DNA from: Annulohypoxylon bovei var. microspora
Taxonomy: Eukaryota; Ascomycota; Sordariomycetes; Xylariales; Hypoxylaceae
Assembly (NCBI GenBank): GCA_022836615.1
Contig: MU405404.1
Span: forward strand, 1 to 53,674
Reading direction: 5' to 3'
DNA length: 53,674 nucleotides
Position numbers and translations under genes: made by a program. This document shows, piece by piece, positions 10,405 to 21,425 of this stretch. Under the pieces are notes generated by a model. The model made no database searches. It was not told where the DNA came from and saw nothing but the letters and a program-made list of their open reading frames with translations. Numbering within the stretch: the first letter of the stretch is position 1; every line of letters begins with the position of its first letter.

Positions 10405-10983
10405 ATGGTCACCTTCAACCTGGCGTACACGGCGCCCATCAACGCGCTCAACGTGTCGCCCGCGCTGACGCAGGCCCAGGTGTGGGCCGGGCTCGAGCGC
10501 AAGGCGTTCCGGGCGCAGGAGTTCGTGCCGGCGATCGAGGAGTGCGTGGTGCTGGCGGAGGAGCAGGTGCGCGGCACCGGCAACCTGCTGGTGACGCGCG
10601 AGATCCGCTTCAAGGCCGGCTCGGAGCCGGCCGCCGGCGCCGGCGGCGCGCTCGTCCGCGAGGTGTGCACCCACTACGCGCCCTGCCGCGTCGACTACAT
10701 ACAGCCCGACGGCAGCACCGTGGCCAACATCGTCAGCGAGGGCCCTGATGGAATGCTGCTGATGACGTTCGCGTTCGAGTGGAGGTACCCCGGCGTCCTG
10801 GAGGGCAGCGAGGAGGCCAAGGGGCTGCGGGAGCGGAGTTGGAAGGTGAGACTCCCTCTTTTTTTTTAATTTTTATCTTGGGCTTGCTGCTAATGCGTTT
10901 TGGGGTAGACGGCGAGGATGGCTGTTCACGGAACTATTGATACGATCCGTCGTTTGGTGGCGGAGGGTAAGATTACGGCATGA
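10405..10983 (+). CDS. DUF1857/AtaL-like SRPBCC-fold protein
   Basis: Two exons, 10405-10845 and 10909-10983, give 171 residues; the 63 bp intron (GTGAGA...GGTAG) is in phase 0 and joins RSWK to TARMAVHGTIDTIRRLV. The start is the ATG in ACAAAATGGTC; an in-frame ATG 57 bases upstream would add a basic extension unlike the family. The sequence (FNLAYTAPIN start, ARRE-type beta strands, VTREIRFKAG, a closing amphipathic helix) fits the DUF1857 family, named after AtaL of the acetylaranotin cluster, whose START/SRPBCC fold is a ligand-binding cup. Most members, as here, are not in secondary-metabolite clusters, and the biochemical role is open. The gene is unusually GC-rich. Confidence 0.8.
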
Positions 10984-11480
10984 TTTTATGTCGTTGTTGT
11001 CGGGCTTGCTTTGGTTGGTTGGTTGGCGTCGTCCTAGAGGTATGCAGGGCGCGTGTGGTGTACCTAGAATATTGGAGTCTATTATCCTACGTTATTGTTA
11101 CCTAGTGGGCATATTTTGGTAATCCATATCTCGTACCATTGTCCGCCGTACTTCTCGATCAGAGGTAATTGTGAACCATTGGGGGTTATTTATGTTGTTG
11201 TATCTACCGGGCTGCTTTAACCAATCATTAACCCCTTTACCCCGGACATCTCTAAAAGGGGCCGGGGTAACACTTAGTAAATTTTTGGATTTCTTGATTT
11301 ATTCATATATGGTCGCTAAGAAATTCGCAGTTACTATATGAACTTTGAAAGTAATAACTATCGTGTTATAAATGATAGTAACTAGACCCTATGTCATACA
11401 TAATGTCCAACCGAGTGCCCAAGCGTACCCCTCTCAACATGCTCTACGTCCGAACCAAGTCATCCGCCAGTCCAACAAAA
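10984..11480. other. Intergenic region between convergent genes
   Basis: No gene is seen. It contains a perfect 9 bp inverted repeat (11237-11245 and 11262-11270, listed separately), lying between the ends of two convergent genes. Confidence 0.5.
11237..11270. repeat. Inverted repeat TTACCCCGG/CCGGGGTAA
   Basis: Two perfect 9 bp arms separated by 16 bases could form a GC-rich hairpin. It lies downstream of the DUF1857 gene and downstream of the minus-strand F-box gene, so it may help end transcription of either, or be a footprint of a small mobile element. Only the symmetry is seen. Confidence 0.5.
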
Positions 11481-12777
11481 CTAAAACATGTATCGTCTCT
11501 CACTTATGTCCCGGACAGGTACTGGTGTGCCGACAGTGCCCTTCCAGCCGTAATATGTTGGGTCAACATGCCACACGATCGTAGCTTGACTAGATCGCGG
11601 GTCTCGGAGTTCCTCTCCCACGGGTTCGATATCCCAAGACCAAATTGGTCCTTGACTTGTTACCCATCGGCGACGATCCTCGTCTGCGATCATGAAGAAC
11701 CAGTCGTAAATTCTCCGAAGTCCAAGCACACCAGGGTCGTAGTAACCACCTACTGCCCCCCATTCAATTTCATCCCGGTCTAATCCGCTATACCATGTTC
11801 TCTTCGTTGTCGAAGTGAGGCTCATACGATCCGCACATCGGTTGAAATAATAGCAAAGGTAGAACCCAGTCCAAGGAGTATTCGCCAAAGGGGTGCTATC
11901 ATTCACCCTATAACTGTTATGCCACGTACTGAAGTGAAGGGTAAACAATTTATTCCGTAGTCCATCATGTGCGTGCCATGGGAACTTTAATACTTCACTC
12001 GGGCCACGGCGAGCAGCATGCACACTCCATTCGTCCCCTATATCAGGTAGTTAGCGATGCCTAATAAGCAGGTCTTCCACATCAAGAAATCCGAATTTTC
12101 CACAACTTACAACACCAATGGGACAAGTTTATCATTCTCAGGTAAGCGTAAGCCCGATCGACATCCCAGAGTGGAAAAGAACACCAAAAGCCATCGGCGA
12201 GTTTCCTAACATGATATGTCTCATGCAGGGGGCAGAGTAGTCGGAGCCCAGCTTCCATCATGTAAATAATTCGCCTCATGCGCGTGAGCTCGGTAGCCGT
12301 GAAGACCTTATTGCCCAACTTGAGAGGTCACAACATGCCATATGTCGCGGTCCAGTCTAGCAGGAGCTCGACGCTCATGCTCAGGCTGGGCATTGAGGCG
12401 AGGGTACGGAATCGGTAGAGCCGCGACGGGTTTTCAGTTGGGTTGACGAAGGCGCTGAGGAACTTTTGGGCACAGTGAACGGATGGCACTTTGATGAGAC
12501 CGGCTTGGCAGGCCAGGAACGCTAGTCTGACGACGTTAGGGTCGTCGTCTTCGAGAAGCTTGGCCGCTATGTTGCGAGCAATTGTGCTCTCGTTATGTAC
12601 GAGAATGGAATGAATCCTGCGCGAGGTTAGACTAAAGGCCAGAACTGACTTCAGGTTTGGAAGGTTGGAAATGATGTTGACGATCATCTCAGGGGCTAAG
12701 AAGTCGAGGGGATTGACTCCTTTCTCAATATTCGTAGTAGTGAAATTGTACGTCTCCGACATGATGAAATTGTTCAA
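11481..12777 (-). pseudogene. F-box protein gene interrupted by one in-frame TGA
   Basis: The gene reads 12777-12111, then a 73 bp intron (GTAAGT, GCTAAC branch, ATATAG; 12110-12038), then 12037-11481. Together this would be 407 codons, but codon TGA at 12330-12328 breaks exon 1 after YGML. The frame continues unchanged on the far side (PLKLGNKVFTATELTRMRRI), and no plausible intron removes the stop in frame, so the coding sequence was intact until recently. A single C-to-T change (CGA to TGA) would explain it. Residues 22-55 (LDFLAPEMIVNIISNLPNLK, then SRRIHSIL) are an F-box. The rest resembles the variable C-terminal part of fungal F-box proteins. Alternatives are a strain polymorphism, a sequencing error, or readthrough; in the first case it is a new pseudogene. 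Confidence 0.7.
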
Positions 12778-13018
12778 ATATCGGATGTCGTCTTTAGGAT
12801 TAGATTAAAGAGTTTAGGAGAGAGAAATTTGAATACCATCTTATATTTATCAGTTTTAAATCCTATTTTGGTTGTTAGCTTGGTCTCTCTGCACATCACG
12901 TATGACGCTACTTCAATTAGATGATTTGATTTTCTTTCTCTTCATGTATTCATCGAAAGGGACAGACAGAATTAGGAATAATGTTAATATAATATTCCCG
13001 AAATACCATGAAACGCAT

Positions 13019-13846
13019 CTACCTCGCAGACTTCTCAAAGTGATGCTCGTACATCAGATCCAACCGCGCTGTGAACTTCTCTCCACGTTTAACCTCTTGC
13101 CCGGAATGCCATAACATACGCTGTTGAAAAACGAGGGCTCGACCCATCTTAGGTTCGACATCCAAGAACGCCTCGTCTCGGACCTGATGCTCATTTTCCT
13201 CTTCTGCATCGTCGGATTTATTCTTTCTTCCCATGCCTACGCGACTTGGCCAAAATCTCGTTTCGCCTCCTGAGCTCGCCCCTAGTTCATCCCCTTTCGG
13301 CATGTCACTCAGATAGATCTGGCATGTCAGAAAACTCTTCTCCTTGTCACTAGGTGCGTATAATGCATCACAGTGCGGTTTGAAGTGGTTTCCAGGGCGA
13401 TATCGCAGGAAACTCAGTCTCTCGTTAGCCCCAATAAGCCTCCAAACCGTCTTACTGGCCCCCTGACTGGCTTTGAGACTTGAAAGGCCTGCAATATGCT
13501 CTGCTAACACGTCGCCCTTCCTCAAGGCCTTAACCTCCTCTGGGAGGTGCGGTGAGAGTCTCTCAGATAGAGCCTCGGCCCACTCAGGCGAGATAGAATA
13601 AATTCTCTCGCACTCTCGCCACGAGTCCCCTTCGTTTAGGGCCTTCCAGTTAGAACCCGCAGATGCTAGGACGACAGCGCATTCTTCTGGAGTGAGGAGA
13701 TTGTCTATGACCATTGCGAAGTAGGGGCTGTAGTGATCCGCTAGGGGCGTCTGAGAGAAGTCGATTCGGGTGGTTGTCACGGAGGCACCATCTGGGCCCT
13801 GTGGGTTGAGAAGGGGCTCCTTAGCCCGGGATATTTCTAACGCCAT
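13019..13846 (-). CDS. Fe(II)/2-oxoglutarate oxygenase, prolyl 4-hydroxylase type
   Basis: Single exon, 275 residues, starting at an ATG with a good context. The enzyme would hydroxylate a substrate using oxygen and 2-oxoglutarate. The jelly-roll core is readable: LSFLRYRPGNHFKPHCDALY carries the HxD iron-binding motif, FLTCQIYLSD and GGETRFWP are core strands, and RMLWHSGQEVKRGEKFTARL supplies the distal His and the basic residue that binds 2-oxoglutarate. All expected catalytic residues are present. Residues around 190-215 form a charged Lys/Asp/Glu insert. There is no signal peptide, so it is probably cytosolic or nuclear rather than a collagen-type hydroxylase. It lies 241 bp upstream of the F-box gene on the same strand. 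Substrate unknown. Confidence 0.88.
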   Translation of the reverse strand: MALEISRAKEPLLNPQGPDGASVTTTRIDFSQTPLADHYSPYFAMVIDNLLTPEECAVVLASAGSNWKALNEGDSWRECERIYSISPEWAEALSERLSPHLPEEVKALRKGDVLAEHIAGLSSLKASQGASKTVWRLIGANERLSFLRYRPGNHFKPHCDALYAPSDKEKSFLTCQIYLSDMPKGDELGASSGGETRFWPSRVGMGRKNKSDDAEEENEHQVRDEAFLDVEPKMGRALVFQQRMLWHSGQEVKRGEKFTARLDLMYEHHFEKSAR

Positions 13847-14898
13847 GGTGGTGAGTCCTCTAAGGGGGGTCCTATAATTGTATATAATAATGGATTATCC
13901 ATGAGTATGATATTAAGTGGTTTGATCTAACATGAACGTGACTTCGAGCCTGGTTGAGATAAGGGGAGTGATATTGTTAGTGAGAGACATGTTAATTAAT
14001 CTATAGAGATTTTGTTAGTTTATATACAAATCAATAAGCTTCCACCTAGATAATGAGTCACAATAATGATGCTAATCATATATTTATAGAGAGAGAACCA
14101 TGGGATGATTGTGGGTGGTTATTATGTAGTTGGTAAGTTGATAGGTTGAGAGACAACCGAGAAGACTGTGTGAATCATGGTGGATACTGTGATACTTGGG
14201 TACATGGTCCTACTCTAGCACCGCCACATGCCGCAGTGGTTACCTAATTCATAAGCCCCCTTAAGCCCCCTTAAAACAATGGGTTGTTGGAGTTGTGCAT
14301 ACAACGTTAAATTTATAATTTATGCTGAAACTGGACGTTGCGATTTCTCTTTTGGCCCCACTACTGCGACAAAACAAATTCAATAACTTTTGCTTCATCA
14401 CGACACTGGCTCAAAACGGCCTTCCTTTATAACCACGAACGCAGACGAGAAATCTTTGACTTCTGCCTGGCGCAAAGTCACCACCTCATTTACCTATTTA
14501 TCTACTAAAAACGAGATCTATCGAAAGTCTATCTAGATTTGCTACTTCTTGCCATCTACAAAAATCGTCTATCGTCACTTCTGCGACCGGTGATCACAAC
14601 GCTGCCCCTCCATCGCAGCTCGCCTCTCTTCCTCGATCCTCGACTTAATCCTTCCCAACTGTCACCGCACTAGAGAAGATATTGTGTCATACCATTTAAA
14701 GTTCTGGCGACCTGGGGCTTGCATTTATTCCTTCCTTGGGCAACTATCTACTCTTTGATTTCGGACCTACCTTACTAGGGTATTTCCTCAAAAATCTAAG
14801 TCGCAAACTGAAAACGTCTACCTTCTCATCCTCATTTCAACTTGACATTTCGCTCCCTTCAACTCCACTCCTTTCGAGTGCTAGCATCACAACTCAAG
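13847..14898. other. Divergent promoter region between oxygenase and eIF4E genes
   Basis: No gene seen. The right half (about 14450-14890) is rich in pyrimidines, with many CTTC and CCTC words, as is usual for the promoter and leader of a highly expressed fungal gene such as eIF4E. A small tandem duplication of CCCCCTTAAG lies near 14255-14275. Confidence 0.55.
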
Positions 14899-15756
14899 AT
14901 GTCTGAACAAGTTGATCTTACTACTATCCCCATTTCTCCTAATGGAGATACTTTGTCCTCGGACTCGGAAAGCAACGGCAAGCTGATCACCGTCTTCCAC
15001 GACAAGGATAACTTCAACGTGAAGCATCCTCTCCAAAACAAATGGACCCTATGGTTCACCAAGCCCTCCAGCGGCAAGGTCGGTAACCCTCGACACGTAG
15101 CATAATTTTAAGGGCCAGCACTAATATCCAATAGGGCGACAACTGGAACGACTTGCTTAAGGAAGTTATTACCTTCAATTCCGTCGAGGAGTTCTGGGGT
15201 ATATATGTACGTATCACCCGCACTTATTTTATTGTGATAGATCTCGCGTCTAACTTTATTGCCGTAGAACAATATTGCCCCCGTTTCCGACTTGGCCCTC
15301 AAGTCAGATTACCACCTATTCAAGGAGGGCGTGCGACCAGAGTGGGAGGACCCCCAGAATAAGCATGGTGGCAAGTGGTCCTACCAGTTCAAGGACAAGC
15401 GCAACGTCGACATCAACGACCTTTGGCTGCACACTATGCTGTCTGCCATCGGCGAGACGCTCGAGGAAGAGGATGATGGTGAGGTCATGGGTGTCGTTGT
15501 CAACGTCCGTAAAGCCTTCTACCGTATCGGTGTCTGGACCCGAACTATAGGAAAGAGCATTCCGGGACGAGGAGACGGCGATGTATCCGGAGGCAAGGGT
15601 CGAACTCTCGATAAGGGCCAGAAGATTCTGCTCGCTATTGGCAAGCAGTTCAAGGACATCCTCAAGCTTCCCACTAGCGAGATCGTCGAGTTCTCCGGTC
15701 ACACCGATTCTGCTCACAGCGGCAGCACCCGAGCCAAAGCCAAGTTTACGGTCTAA
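14899..15756 (+). CDS. Translation initiation factor eIF4E (cap-binding protein)
   Basis: Three exons, 14899-15078, 15135-15206 and 15268-15756, give 246 residues. Both introns (56 and 61 bp) are phase 0; the first has a weak donor (GTCGGT), chosen because it alone restores KPSSGK-GDNWNDLL. The protein binds the 7-methylguanosine cap and eIF4G to recruit ribosomes. Landmarks are HPLQNKWTLWFTKP, GDNW and RPEWED (the two tryptophans that stack on the cap guanine), EEFWGIYNNI (eIF4G contact), KWSYQF and DLWLHTMLSAIGE. Length is close to other fungal eIF4Es, with a disordered N-terminal 40 residues and a Ser/Gly-rich tail. A long in-frame run upstream lacks an ATG, so translation starts at ATG 14899. 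Confidence 0.96.
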
Positions 15757-16774
15757 GCGAAGGTTGATTTGACTGCAGTTTTGGCATGAATAATGGGTTA
15801 TGCCTCTCATCAAACGGTATTCTGGAACGGGGAGAATCTGGCACCCTCGCCAGTGATCTCTTTCTAGTCACCCATGCAGGATATTATGGTTAATGATGGA
15901 GAGGAGGGTTTATACTACCTGGCGCGAGTAGTACCCTAGTCCTCGGCATGATATGCATTTCGCTCCTGGCACCTGATCGCAAGGGTCGGGGAAAGTGAGT
16001 ACGATATACTCATGAGCTGCGCGGCTTCTCTATCTGCTTAAGGCTTGTAATGCTACGGCATCTTGTTTTCCGCAGATCGCAGGCAATATCACACAAATTA
16101 ATATGATCCCCAAGTCGCCTGAGTCGTGAATATGATTGTGATCCAAAGTAGTCTAACTCATTTTATCCTCAGGACGTAGCATCTTTCAAAACTGTAGACT
16201 GTAATGTTCAATTTTGAAATATCAAGTTAGGTACTTGTCCTATGGTGGCGAGCGAGCCTCGTTCATTCTAACTCTACTGCAGTAAAGGATAAATAGACCG
16301 CCGAGGAAGTATATAAAAAAGAGAGAAGAGGGGGGAAAGGAAAAGGAATTCCCTATATACAGACGAATAGAGCAAATATAGACAGATATAAGTCCTCCGC
16401 GTAGATATGATATAAATCCCCTCGAGTCTCGATCAATTGAGAGATCCCAACATCCCCGGCTGTATATACACAGCATTTCGTTTCTTCTCGTTCCAAGGTC
16501 GCCTGCTTCTTTGCTAGCTAGCTTGCTTGCTTTGGTTTGTTAACCTGTTCGCCCTTCTCGGTCTCATGTTGAATCTATCCAGATCCTCCTCATCTCATTT
16601 CTTCCTTTCTTCGTAGACGATGCCAATCCAACTAAGCATCTCCGTCGTATCCAAAATTCATGATCTCAAACACCCCCAGCCTCCAACGTGACAATACGGA
16701 TCTAGGGTAATAATAATCCCCACCACACCACACCCCCTCTCCCCTCCCTTCCCCTCCTCTCCAATTTAGCGCAT
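15757..16774. other. Intergenic region between convergent genes
   Basis: Should hold the 3' ends of eIF4E and of the minus-strand acyl-CoA synthetase. The part from 16480 to 16760 is simple-sequence DNA (GCTAGCTAGCTTGCTTGC near 16515, then CCCTC-rich runs). No gene recognised. Confidence 0.5.
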
Positions 16775-19390
16775 CTACATCTCATCCCCGCTGAAATCAT
16801 CCAAGAACACCTTCCTGAGCAAGTCCTTCTTATTAATCTTGCCCATGGCGTTGCGGGGGATGTGCTCGACGACGCGTAGGACCTGGGGGATCTTGTAGTT
16901 GGCGAGGCGGCCCTTGAGGGCGCGGCGCATGTCCATGGGGCGCCAGGCGGGGTGGTCGCGCAGGTGGTCGGGGCTGTGGATGAGGACGGCGCCGACCTTC
17001 TGGCCCCACTTGCCCGAGGGCACGGCGACGACGGCGGCCTCGGCGATCTCCGGGAGCGAGAGCAGCTCGCGCTCGACCTCGAGCGCCGACACCTTCTCGC
17101 CGCCCGACTTGATGATGTCCGCGCTCTGCCGCCCGAGGATGAAGTACATGGGGCCCTGCGCCCAGGCCCCGGACACCGCGCCCCCGGCCGCCGGCACCGG
17201 CCGCCGCACCGCGACGTCGCCCGTCTTGAACCACGGCCCCTGGCCGTCGTCCGCGGCCACGAACTCCTTGGCCGTGGCCGTGGGGTTGGCCCAGTACTCC
17301 CGGAACACGTTCTTGCCGCGGAGCTGGATCTCGCCCGAGCGTTCCTTCTGACCGCCCTCCGAGTCGAGGTCCGCGGAGACCTCGTCTGAGACGAGGACGC
17401 CCGTATCGCTGTCCACGAGCCGCGCCTCGACGCCGGGTAAAGGCCACCCGACGCTGCCGTCGACGCGGTCGCCGAAGTCGAGGCCGCACGATAGCGCCAT
17501 GCCGACCTCGGTCATGCCGTAGCGCTCGAGCAGGATGTTGCCGCGGCTGAGGTCTTTCCATGCGCGCTTGACGGGTGTGGGCAGCGCTGCTGATCCCGAG
17601 ATCGAGACCCGCATGTGCTCTGGGCTAATAGCGATGCGGCCGGCCTCGGCGGCGGCGGGAGAAAGAGCCTTGTGCGTGGAGAGCAAGCGGGTGTAGACTG
17701 TGGGCACGACGGTGAAGAAAGTGACCTTGACGCGCGACATGTTCTTGTACTTGTCCTCGGTGGCCGGGGTGGTGGCCTTGGGAGCCTCCGGTTGCTTGAC
17801 GGCGGCGATTGGTTCGACAACAGGTGTGGTGAGGCCGTTAGTCGATGCGATCGGTGTATCGAAACCTTTGGCTGACAGGGCAGGGGATGGCATTGAGCCG
17901 TTGGTCTGCTGAGAGATGGCGTGGTTGAGGCCGTTTGTCAGAGCGAGAGGCTGGCTGGGCTGGTTGATCTTGGCAGCTAGGTTGTTTACTTCGGCAGCGA
18001 GCTGGCTGATCACTGCTGCTAAACGGCTGATTTCAGATGAGGTAGGGTTGCCGAAACCGCCCAGTTCCAGAGCGGGAGTGGTGGTACCATTTGTCTCTGT
18101 GATCGGAGTGACAATGCCGTTCGGTTCCGCAACTGGAGGGTGGAAGCCATTTGTTTTCACGACTGGGTGGGCGATGCCGTTCACAATACTGTTAGGCTTA
18201 GCAAAGCCATTGGTCTTGACGCTATTTGTGATACCGTTTGTCTTCACCGCATGAGCAACGCCGTTCGTCTTAGCTGCAGCAACAGCCTCGGGCGAATTCA
18301 AGAATGGAGATGCAAAGCGTCGCCATACTGTATCGGCGTTAAAGGGGAAGAGGAATTCGATGCTGCTGCCCGCAAAGAGGGGCGTAAGCACCGCATTGAC
18401 CGTGCCGTGGATGTGGTGGAGGGGTAGCACGTGTAGGAGTCGGTCTGAAGGTGAATATTTCCAGGCCTCAATCAGAGCAAGAGCCTGAGCCGTGAGCGCG
18501 CTTTCTGGCAACAGCACACCTTTCGGTCGGTTGGTCGTGCCGGATGTGTAAAGCATCATACCGGCGCCCTCTGTGTTGTCATCTTCCACGAGTTCAACCG
18601 ACTCAAAAGTCTCCGAAATTGCGCCGTAGTGTTTCGGCAATTCGATGGGAGTCGGCGATGGCGTGACATCTAGCTCCTTGCTCGGTGTGGTGAGAACCTC
18701 GTCGACTTTTGCGGCATACTTGGCCGAGTGCAGCAAGAGTATAGCTTGGGACTGCGACAAGATATATTGTAGCTCGGGAGCTGGGAATGGAGGCGATAGT
18801 GGTAGGGCGATCGCGTGCGCAGCTAGAACAGCGAGATATGTGACTAGATTGCGCTAGTAAGCAACTTTTTGTCATATATGGTACCTAGTTATTGAATCTA
18901 GATTGCTCATACCGACATAGTCATAGCTGTTCTCTATTAGAAAAGCAACCCGTTCGCCCCGGATGTCCGACTTTCCCGCCGCTTCGAGTATCCGGTCACG
19001 AGTGCGGGATACATCTGGGAGAAGTTCGCCATACTTGAACGTCCGACGGGATAAGCAGTGGACGATCGCTGTTGATTGTGGGTTATGGCTGGCGATAGCT
19101 TCGAAGATAGGCAACTTTGGGAGGGTCAGAGTGGACGCCATCCTGACTTGGGTAGTGAATTTGCCAAAAAGGGGGGATGACCGTGAGCGTGAGCAAATTG
19201 AGAAAGTGGAACAAGAACGCTGGTCAAGACGAGGGGTAATATATGTAGATATAGAAGCAATAGATACAATAGATGTAATAGATGTAGTAAAACCACGACT
19301 TAAACAATGCGCGGCTGAAACAGACCTAAGCAGCTGGAATGACGACGGAGCATTAACGATTAGATGAAGCCCGGTACTACTCAATCGCAT
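16775..19390 (-). CDS. ACSF3-like AMP-forming acyl-CoA synthetase with repetitive insert
   Basis: Two exons, 19390-18913 and 18843-16775 (69 bp intron, GTATGA...TCTAG), give 848 residues. The N-terminus is Arg/Ser-rich without acids, like a mitochondrial presequence, and a second Met follows near residue 85. The protein has the AMP-binding motifs of acyl-CoA synthetases: LYTSGTTNRPKG, LPLHHIHGTVNA, ERYGMTEVGMAL, WFKTGDVA, LGRQSADIIKSGGEKVSALE and the catalytic lysine in MGKINKKDLL. Overall it looks most like ACSF3, the mitochondrial malonyl-CoA synthetase that feeds mitochondrial fatty acid synthesis, though other acids are possible. About 186 residues (DNA 17741-18298) of Thr-Asn-Gly repeats and a short coiled coil interrupt the domain between FNADTVWRRFASPFL and KVTFFTVVPTVYTR; enzymes of this family are normally near 550-600 residues. 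Confidence 0.87.
17741..18298 (-). repeat. Coding minisatellite inserted in the acyl-CoA synthetase
   Basis: On the minus strand this encodes about a dozen degenerate units of ten residues with the pattern x-T-N-G-x-x-x-P (KTNGVAHAV, KTNGITNSV, KTNGFAKP, ETNGTTTPA and so on). Eight units lie before, and four after, a hydrophobic seven-residue periodic stretch (ISRLAAVISQLAAEV) that could form a coiled coil. The length is a multiple of three and no stop is present, so it is read through unless an unseen intron removes it. Confidence 0.75.
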
Positions 19391-20233
19391 CACGGGGTAT
19401 CAAAGAAAGGAGAGCGTAGGTGTATTAAGTAGTCCCAAAAGCTGCCTCTCTCTTTTCGACATAAGACATAAGACCCCCCCATGCAAATCCTTCTGAATAG
19501 GCAGGAGGATGAGCCGGAGGATGGATGGGGAAAATGGGTATTTCAAATACCAAGAACTCGCGAACAGGGGGGAAGATGCTGTAAGTCGGCTCACTTGGCT
19601 CACTTAGATCCGTGATAGGTCCTTTTCTGTCCTTTCTATCCTTTCTGTATTTTGTGTAGTGTACATTCTAGGCTTCAGACAGATAAGTGGCAAGCATTCG
19701 GCTTCCAGAACATCGGACAATCGTTTTGAATATGCCCGAGATCACCGTTGGGTTGTTATGGGTTGTTATGAGTGTTAAGGCCTTAAAGTCGTAAGATGGA
19801 AGATTGAGGTTAGAGACACATTTGAATTGTTGAGGATTCTCGGGGTCGCTTTTTCTACCGTAAATCGCTCTCATTGGTCAATTAGTTCCAGTAACTTTAG
19901 CTCGTCCCGGTCCGCATACGTATAATCGGACGGCCTAAAATATCCTAGCTCCACCCACTCGCCCCACTAGACATATGTACGTACCTGCTTGATATAGTCA
20001 CTTTTGCAACCGTAAGGGACTTTATATACTTCACAAACTTACAAACTTCAAGATCTCTTCCTATCATTCGTCCGTTCCACCACCTTCGCTGGCACCCTAC
20101 CTCCCCCTTTTGGTCTACGCCATATCTGATCGGGAATTTAAAAGATTCGATCCCAGGGCTCTCGAGGCAAAAAACCTGGCCCAAAACAAGGTCGGGCGTA
20201 ACCTTACATCCCAAATCTCACATATACACCTAC
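19391..20233. other. Divergent promoter region between synthetase and BolA genes
   Basis: No gene seen. It includes short direct repeats (GGGTTGTTATG twice near 19750-19770) and a pyrimidine-rich leader just before the BolA start (about 20050-20115). Confidence 0.5.
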
Positions 20234-20718
20234 ATGTTGCAGAAACACGTGCGAGCCTGGACCAGCAGGGCAGCCAGACAGCTTTCCACTATGGCATCAT
20301 CCGCGACCTCCAATACACCGATGGAGGATGCCATCCGGGCAAAGGTGAGAGCATGCACACTCAGCCCGGGCTCCCGCATGAGTATAATATAGTAAGCGGT
20401 CTCACTAATCAGCTCCTCCGCATCACTCAGATCACTGAGGCTCTCAAGCCCTCGGCCCTGGAGATCTTCAACGACTCCCACAAGCACGCACACCACAAGT
20501 CCATGGTGGGTAGCACTTCCAAGGAGACCCACTTCAGACTGGTAATCACCTCCGACGCCTTCAAGTCCAAGATGCAGCCCGCCCGACATCGCATCATCTA
20601 CCAGCTGCTTCAGGAGGAGCTGGCCCAGGAGGGGGGCATCCACGCCTTGCAGCTGCGGACCATGACGCCGGAAGAGGAGCTGCGGTTGAAAGAACGCGAG
20701 CAGCAGAAATCGACCTAG
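20234..20718 (+). CDS. Mitochondrial BolA-family protein
   Basis: Two exons, 20234-20344 and 20431-20718, give 132 residues; the 86 bp intron (GTGAGA...CACTCAG) is in phase 0 and joins AIRAK to ITEALKPSAL. The first 20 residues (MLQKHVRAWTSRAARQLSTM) have the make-up of a mitochondrial targeting sequence. The BolA domain follows: IRAKITEALKPSALEIFNDS, HKHAHH, ETHFRLVITSDAF, and the end GGIHALQLRTMTPEE with the conserved His. Mitochondrial BolA proteins (yeast Bol1 and Bol3) work with the monothiol glutaredoxin Grx5 and Nfu1 in handing [4Fe-4S] clusters to target enzymes. The length and lack of extra domains suit Bol1. Which paralogue it is cannot be settled by eye. Confidence 0.9.
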
Positions 20719-21425
20719 TGCCGCCGCGGAAGCAAGTTGAATTCATGTTCAAATCTGGGGCGTGAGAATGAATGGTTGATGTGTACGATATCGTCGTGCG
20801 TGTGAGAGTATCTCGGGCTCACCTTACTAATTGCGACGTATGGGGTTGGTAATTACACGATGACTCATGATCTGATACGCCAATCCTGGTACGAAGACGG
20901 ACGATTAACCAGAATCGTAATTATGAAAGGGTTAAGTAGGTAAGTTTTACTAGACGAGGTTATATATGAGAACCCGAATCATCTATTCGCTACTTCGATA
21001 TACTTGTCTCGATGTATGAAACAAGGTCGGGTGCTGGTAGCTAGCAAAACTAAGTTTACTAGTCAAAATTCCTTGGCATTCTTAAACGAGTTTGGGACGG
21101 GCGAGAATCAAGGATGGGCTCATAAGCAATGGCAGCTGTAGAGTATCAGAGTATACCTATCCTTTGATGTGTCACATTTGTTACCTAATAGGACACGTAC
21201 ACCGCGTCGTTGTTTAATGTGTCTGGTTCTATTGACGGCATGGAGTGGTATTCATGAGACATCTGGCATCAATGATCTTCTGAAAAGTTTCATTCATAAT
21301 AGTTTTTTGCATTAGCGAGTATATATAATAGCAGAAAGGGGTATCTTAGCCGTATAACATGCAGCAATTGCTCCTAAAGCACCATAAACTAACCCGACTG
21401 TACACACGTCCTTTTACACTGGTAC
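20719..21425. other. Intergenic region between convergent genes
   Basis: Holds the 3' ends of the BolA gene and of the minus-strand unrecognised gene. No reading frame, RNA gene or repeat recognised. Confidence 0.5.

Noticed and set aside
12300..12420. An intron removing the in-frame TGA of the F-box gene
   Set aside because: The only usable donor nearby (GTACCC) with the nearest AG shifts the frame, and it would remove sequence that looks like a conserved F-box-protein helix.
16833..17561. Arg/Gly-rich frames on both strands over the acyl-CoA synthetase
   Set aside because: They are alternate-frame shadows of a GC-rich real gene; the AMP-binding motifs are only in the chosen frame.
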